Source: an uncultured Oxalobacteraceae bacterium
GTDB taxonomy: Bacteria; Pseudomonadota; Gammaproteobacteria; Burkholderiales; Burkholderiaceae
Length of the DNA: 10,832 nucleotides
NCBI GenBank assembly: GCA_946479255.1
Contig: CAMLFK010000167.1
Location: 1 to 10,832 of the forward strand
Direction: 5' to 3'
Every line of letters begins with the position of its first letter. Position 1 is the first letter of the stretch. Of the stretch, positions 7,557 through 10,832 are shown one piece after another. Both the position numbers and the translations under genes were made by a program. The notes under the pieces were generated by a model. It searched no databases, was not told the origin of the DNA, and saw only the letters and a list, made by a program, of their open reading frames with translations.

Positions 7557-8318
7557 TCACCAGCGGATTATCGCGTCGTAGCCCGTCTTCAAGATCAGCA
7601 AACTCACCACCACCAGGAACAATTGGCGCACAAAACCGCTGCCATGTTTCATCGCCATCCTGGTTCCGAGCAGCGATCCACTCACCCCGCAGACCGCCAT
7701 CAGCAAGCCCAACTGCCACAGCAGATGTCCGCTGTAGCCAAACCACAGCAGCGCCGACACATTGCAAGCGACGTTCACGACCTTGGCCGCAGCGGACGCG
7801 CTAAGGAAGTCGAAGCCAAAAAAGCGGACAAACAAGAAGATCAAAAAGCTCCCCGTACCGGGCCCAAAGAAGCCATCGTAGAAACCGATGACAGCGCCGG
7901 TCGCCACGGCGGCCAGTTTCTCGGTGAGACCGGTGTGGGCCGGCGCGTGAACCGAACCCAGGTCTTTCTTGCGGAAGGTGTAAATCGCCACCCCCAGCAA
8001 GATGAATGGCAGCAGGGTCCGCACGAAATCGGCCGGCACCCGGGTGACTGTGTAAGCCCCGGCAAAGGAAAGCGCAAAGGCCGCCACCGCCGCGGGTAGT
8101 ACCGCGCTCCAGGCGACGCGGACACGGCGCGCGTAATTGATGGCAGCGGCCGAGGTGCCGAACACGCCGGCCAGCTTGCTCGTCCCGAACAAGGTCGCGG
8201 GCACTTCCTTCGGGTACATCGTGAATAGTGCAGGAATCTGTACCAGTCCGCCCCCGCCTACCACGGCGTCGATAAAGCCGGCAAAGAACGCCACAAATCC
8301 CAACAACACAAAATCCAT
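7557..8318 (-). CDS. TauE/SafE (TSUP) family membrane permease
   Basis: 253 residues, a polytopic inner-membrane protein with about eight predicted helices in two related halves. Each half opens with a TSUP-type motif: G14-F-I-D-A-V-V-G-G-G-G in the first, and G145-F-Y-D-G-F-F-G-P-G-T-G in the second. The family exports or imports small anions such as sulfite, sulfonates or sulfoacetate; the substrate cannot be read from the sequence. The start at 8318 is chosen because GGAAAGG lies five bases upstream and the first helix follows at once; a longer frame from 8441 would add a cysteine-rich, non-conserved 41-residue head overlapping the divergent gene. It is transcribed away from the alcohol dehydrogenase gene and ends against parS site 3. 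Confidence 0.88.
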   Translation of the reverse strand: MDFVLLGFVAFFAGFIDAVVGGGGLVQIPALFTMYPKEVPATLFGTSKLAGVFGTSAAAINYARRVRVAWSAVLPAAVAAFALSFAGAYTVTRVPADFVRTLLPFILLGVAIYTFRKKDLGSVHAPAHTGLTEKLAAVATGAVIGFYDGFFGPGTGSFLIFLFVRFFGFDFLSASAAAKVVNVACNVSALLWFGYSGHLLWQLGLLMAVCGVSGSLLGTRMAMKHGSGFVRQLFLVVVSLLILKTGYDAIIRW

Positions 8319-8455
8319 GACGACCTTTCCGAAGAAGCAAACACAGCAGACTATTGTACGAAACAAAAACAATTCGCACCGGCAGCCGCCCGAAGTTTGC
8401 TTCTCGGGAACACAGCCTTCGTGTAAGCTTGGATCAAACAATCACAATAAAAACC
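8319..8455. promoter_or_regulatory. Divergent spacer with a 10-bp dyad
   Basis: These 137 bases separate two divergent genes and must hold the promoters of both. AGAAGCAAAC (8333-8342) and GTTTGCTTCT (8395-8404) are perfect 10-bp inverted repeats 52 bases apart. A TACAAT box on the minus strand (8358-8353) is a possible -10 for the permease, without a good -35. No convincing promoter was found for the alcohol dehydrogenase. Confidence 0.4.
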
Positions 8456-9622
8456 ATGACCCAGATCAACGACTTCAGCTTCCGCACGGTGCCGCAGCTT
8501 ATCTGTGCACCCGGAGCCGCCGCCCTTCTCGGCGAGCACATCACCGCACAGTTCCCCCTCGTCCGCAGAGTATTGATGGTCAGCGACGACGGCCTTCAGG
8601 GAACCGGTTTGCTGAGCGAGCCGCAACACAGCCTGGAGCAGCGCGGGCTGGCGGTGTATGTGTACGCGGGTGTGGTTGCCGATCCGCCCGACTCGGTCGT
8701 GAGGCACGCGGCCGAATATGCACGGGCGCAGGAAATCGATCTGGTGGTCGGCATCGGTGGCGGCAGTTCGATGGATGTCGCCAAGCTGGTTGCCGTCCTC
8801 GCGGCCGGCAAGCAGAGCCTCAGCCAGCTATACGGCATTGGCAAGGTGGTGGGCACGCGACTACCGCTGGTGCAAGTTCCGACCACGGCCGGGACCGGAT
8901 CTGAAGCGACCAACATCGCCATCGTCACCACCGGCGAGACGACCAGGACCGCGGTGATTGCGCCGCAACTGTTCGCCGACATGGCCATCCTGGATGCCCG
9001 CCTTACGCTTTCTTTGCCGCCAGTGCTTACCGCCGCCGGCGGCCTGGAAGCCATGGTCCACGCCATCGAGGCCTATACCAGCCGCTTCAAAAAGAATCCG
9101 CTGTCGGACCTGATGGCACGCCAAGCCCTATCGCTGCTCAGCGCCAACCTGATCACCGCCAGTGAACACGGCGACAAGCTGGAAGCGCGCCAGGCCATGC
9201 TGCTCGGTGCCAACTACGCCGGCCAGGCGTTCGCCAACGCGCCAGTGGCGGCGGTGCACGCGCTGGCCTCCCCCATCGGCGGCGTCTTCGATGTGGCGCA
9301 CGGTTTGTCGAACGTGCTGGTGTTGCCGCACGTGCTCAGGTTCAACCTGCCGCATGCGCTCGAACATTACGCGGAACTGGCCGGCGTGATCGCGCCGCAT
9401 GTGGGCGGCAGCGTGGAAGCGCGCGCCGAAGCCCTGATCGTGGCAATGCAGCAGCTCGCCAAGATCACCGGCGTCGCTTGCAAGCTGGAACAAGTAGGTG
9501 TGCGGGAATGCGATCTGGACCGGCTGGCCGATGAGGCCATGCTGCAGACCCGCCTGCTGCGCAACAACCCGCGCGAACTCAGCCGCGCGGATGCCCTCGA
9601 TATCTACCGGGCCGCGCTTTAA
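8456..9622 (+). CDS. Iron-containing (group III) alcohol dehydrogenase with altered metal site
   Basis: 388 residues, the usual length. The N-terminal domain binds NAD(P): G99-I-G-G-G-S-S-M-D-V-A-K is the nucleotide signature, and P142-T-T-A-G-T-G-S-E-A is the second family motif. In FucO the metal is held by D196, H200, H263 and H277. The matching residues here are E198 (G-L-E-A-M-V-H), H202, H268 and H282, so the first ligand is Glu in place of Asp. The nearby FucO H267 position is S272. The ligand spacing (4 and 14 residues) is intact, so the enzyme is probably active with an unknown alcohol or aldehyde. The start at 8456 fits family N-termini but lacks a clear Shine-Dalgarno; an upstream ATG at 8354 would add 34 unlikely residues. 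Its 3' end overlaps livM by 44 bases. Confidence 0.9.
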   Translation: MTQINDFSFRTVPQLICAPGAAALLGEHITAQFPLVRRVLMVSDDGLQGTGLLSEPQHSLEQRGLAVYVYAGVVADPPDSVVRHAAEYARAQEIDLVVGIGGGSSMDVAKLVAVLAAGKQSLSQLYGIGKVVGTRLPLVQVPTTAGTGSEATNIAIVTTGETTRTAVIAPQLFADMAILDARLTLSLPPVLTAAGGLEAMVHAIEAYTSRFKKNPLSDLMARQALSLLSANLITASEHGDKLEARQAMLLGANYAGQAFANAPVAAVHALASPIGGVFDVAHGLSNVLVLPHVLRFNLPHALEHYAELAGVIAPHVGGSVEARAEALIVAMQQLAKITGVACKLEQVGVRECDLDRLADEAMLQTRLLRNNPRELSRADALDIYRAAL

Positions 9623-10583
9623 GCCGGGCGGCGATCGCGGCGCCGATCTCGCCGACAATCCCTCGGCGGAACAGCAGCACACAGGCGATGAAGATCAGCC
9701 CGGTGACCATGCCGACCGATTCGCCCAAGGTGCTGAACCATTCGATCTTCGTGGTCTCGACCAGATAGGCGCCGAGATCGCCGAGTTTGTTTTCCAGCGT
9801 AATGATGATGATGGCGCCGATAACCGGCCCGGTCAGCGTCCCCATGCCGCCTACCAGGGTCATCAGGATCACCAGGCCGGACATCGCCCAGTGCACATCG
9901 GTCAGGGTTTCCGCGCCCATCACCACGGTCTTGCTGGCGCCGGCCAGGCCGGCCAGCGCGGCGGACAGCACAAAGGCCAGCAGCTTGTATTTATCCACAT
10001 CGAAACCCAGCGACACCGCCCTCGCCTCGTTCTCCTTGATGGCCTTGAGCACCTGGCCGAAGGGCGAATGCACCGTGCGGACAATCAGCGCAAAGCCGGC
10101 GACGAAGATCGCCAGCACGACGTAATACAAAGTCAGGTCATTGCCCAGGTCGATGGCCCCGAGCAGCTTTCCACGCGGCACACCTTGCAAGCCATCCTCG
10201 CCATGCGTGAACGGCGCCCGCAGCGCGCCAAAATAAATCATCTGGGCCAGCGCCAGGGTGATCATGGAAAAGTAAATCCCCTGCCGGCGGATCGCCAGCA
10301 TGCCCATCACCAGGCCGATGAGTGCCGCCGCCCCTACCCCGAGCAAGATGCCAAGTTCGGTCGGCCACCCCCACACCGCCAGCGCATGGCCGGCGATATA
10401 GCCGGCACCGCCGAAGAAGGCCGCGTGGCCGAAGGACAGCAAGCCGGTATAGCCGATCAGCAGATTGAAGGCGCAAGCGAACAAGCTGAAGCAGAGCAGC
10501 TTCATCAGGAACACCGGATAGCCGAAGAACGGCGCCGCAAGTGCCAGCGCGAGGGCGATCAGGTAGCCGAGTTTCTTGTTCAT
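9579..10583 (-). CDS. livM: Branched-chain amino acid ABC transporter permease LivM
   Basis: 334 residues with about nine hydrophobic segments, typical for LivM-type inner-membrane permeases. Family marks are N40-L-L-I-G-Y-T-G-L-L-S-F-G-H-A-A-F-F (40-57), R-R-Q-G-I-Y-F-S-M-I-T-L-A-L-A-Q (99-114) and the cytoplasmic coupling loop A-I-K-E-N-E-A-R-A-V-S-L-G (181-193) that contacts the ATPase. It pairs with LivH to import leucine, isoleucine, valine or related solutes; urea or amide homologues cannot be excluded. GGAG lies about eight bases before the ATG at 10583, and livH ends 19 bases upstream. No livG or livF follows: the convergent dehydrogenase gene begins immediately, and the last 14 codons plus stop lie inside its coding region. 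Confidence 0.92.
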   Translation of the reverse strand: MNKKLGYLIALALALAAPFFGYPVFLMKLLCFSLFACAFNLLIGYTGLLSFGHAAFFGGAGYIAGHALAVWGWPTELGILLGVGAAALIGLVMGMLAIRRQGIYFSMITLALAQMIYFGALRAPFTHGEDGLQGVPRGKLLGAIDLGNDLTLYYVVLAIFVAGFALIVRTVHSPFGQVLKAIKENEARAVSLGFDVDKYKLLAFVLSAALAGLAGASKTVVMGAETLTDVHWAMSGLVILMTLVGGMGTLTGPVIGAIIIITLENKLGDLGAYLVETTKIEWFSTLGESVGMVTGLIFIACVLLFRRGIVGEIGAAIAARLKARPGRYRGHPRG

Positions 10584-10602
10584 CAGACGCTCCAGGGTTG
10601 GC

Positions 10603-10832
10603 TTATTTTTCTTTGCCGAACAAACCGGCCGGGCGCAGCAGCAGCACGATCACCATCACGACAAACACCACCACTTCCGAGCCTTCCGGGTAATACACCC
10701 GGGTCAGGCCCTCGATGACGCCCAGCGCCAGCCCTGTGACGATCGAGCCGAGGATCGAACCCATGCCACCGATCACCACAACGGCGAACACGACGATAAT
10801 CAGGTGCGACCCCATCAGGGGCGTCACATTGA
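10603..10832 (-). CDS. livH: Branched-chain amino acid ABC transporter permease LivH, C-terminal part
   Basis: The frame is open to the right edge, so this is the end of a longer gene (about 75 residues visible of the usual ~290-310). It reads ...N-V-T-P-L-M-G-S-H-L-I-I-V-V-F-A-V-V-V-I-G-G-M-G-S-I-L-G-S, a conserved LivH segment. It ends R-P-A-G-L-F-G-K-E-K, the common LivH C-terminus. An internal GTG at 10827 is not a true start. LivH is the partner permease of LivM and normally precedes it, as here. The substrate-binding protein and ATPase genes would be further upstream or elsewhere. Confidence 0.9.
   Translation of the reverse strand, partial: NVTPLMGSHLIIVVFAVVVIGGMGSILGSIVTGLALGVIEGLTRVYYPEGSEVVVFVVMVIVLLLRPAGLFGKEK

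Noticed and set aside
8319..8441. Longer N-terminus for the TauE/SafE permease.
   Set aside because: The extra residues are Cys-rich and hydrophilic before the first helix, while a good ribosome binding site sits at the ATG at 8318. The extension would also overlap the longer form of the divergent gene.
8354..8455. Longer N-terminus for the alcohol dehydrogenase.
   Set aside because: The added 34 residues do not resemble the family, and the total length from 8456 is already typical.
9991..9999. Exact DnaA box TTATCCACA inside livM.
   Set aside because: It is single, lies within a conserved coding stretch (V-D-K-Y-K), and has no AT-rich unwinding region or further boxes nearby. Likely chance.

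Overview
The window looks like a chromosomal segment of a betaproteobacterium, most likely Burkholderiales and perhaps Oxalobacteraceae (Massilia, Duganella, Janthinobacterium or Herbaspirillum-like). This rests on the mnmG-rsmG-parA-parB-atpIBEFHA gene order, the sequences of the ATP synthase subunits, and GC-rich coding DNA with strongly biased codons. The family-level placement is from memory and was not tested by a search. No mobile element, CRISPR array, tRNA or rRNA was seen.

Layout, left to right; all genes are on the minus strand except the alcohol dehydrogenase. Positions 1-2685 hold the first half of an F1Fo ATP synthase operon. In transcription order it is atpI (2347-2685), atpB, atpE, atpF, atpH, and the first six codons of atpA at the left edge. 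A near-consensus sigma70 promoter at 2753-2782 drives it. A structured spacer with three hairpins (2817-2929) separates it from the chromosome partitioning genes parB (2978-3844) and parA (3888-4658). A short, very AT-rich spacer (4659-4794) with a 13-bp perfect dyad lies between parA and rsmG. rsmG (4795-5442) and mnmG (5439-7370) overlap by 4 bp. Upstream of mnmG, three parS sites (7449-7554) form a centromere-like cluster, so the ParAB operon and its binding sites lie within about 3 kb of each other.

The right part is more accessory. It has a TauE/SafE-type permease (7557-8318) and a divergent iron-containing alcohol dehydrogenase (8456-9622), whose conserved metal-ligand Asp is replaced by Glu. 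The end of a branched-chain amino acid ABC transporter follows: livM (9579-10583) and the C-terminal part of livH, cut by the right edge.

How they work together: AtpIBEFHA build the membrane sector and stalk of ATP synthase. ParA and ParB with the parS sites segregate replicated origins. RsmG and MnmG modify 16S rRNA and tRNA respectively. This conserved cluster normally lies close to the replication origin, but no convincing oriC is seen here. I found no clearly new multi-gene system. The points most worth following up are the AT-rich dyad in front of parA, the unusual metal-site residues of the alcohol dehydrogenase, the hairpin between atpE and atpF, and the dyads around the parS/mnmG control region.
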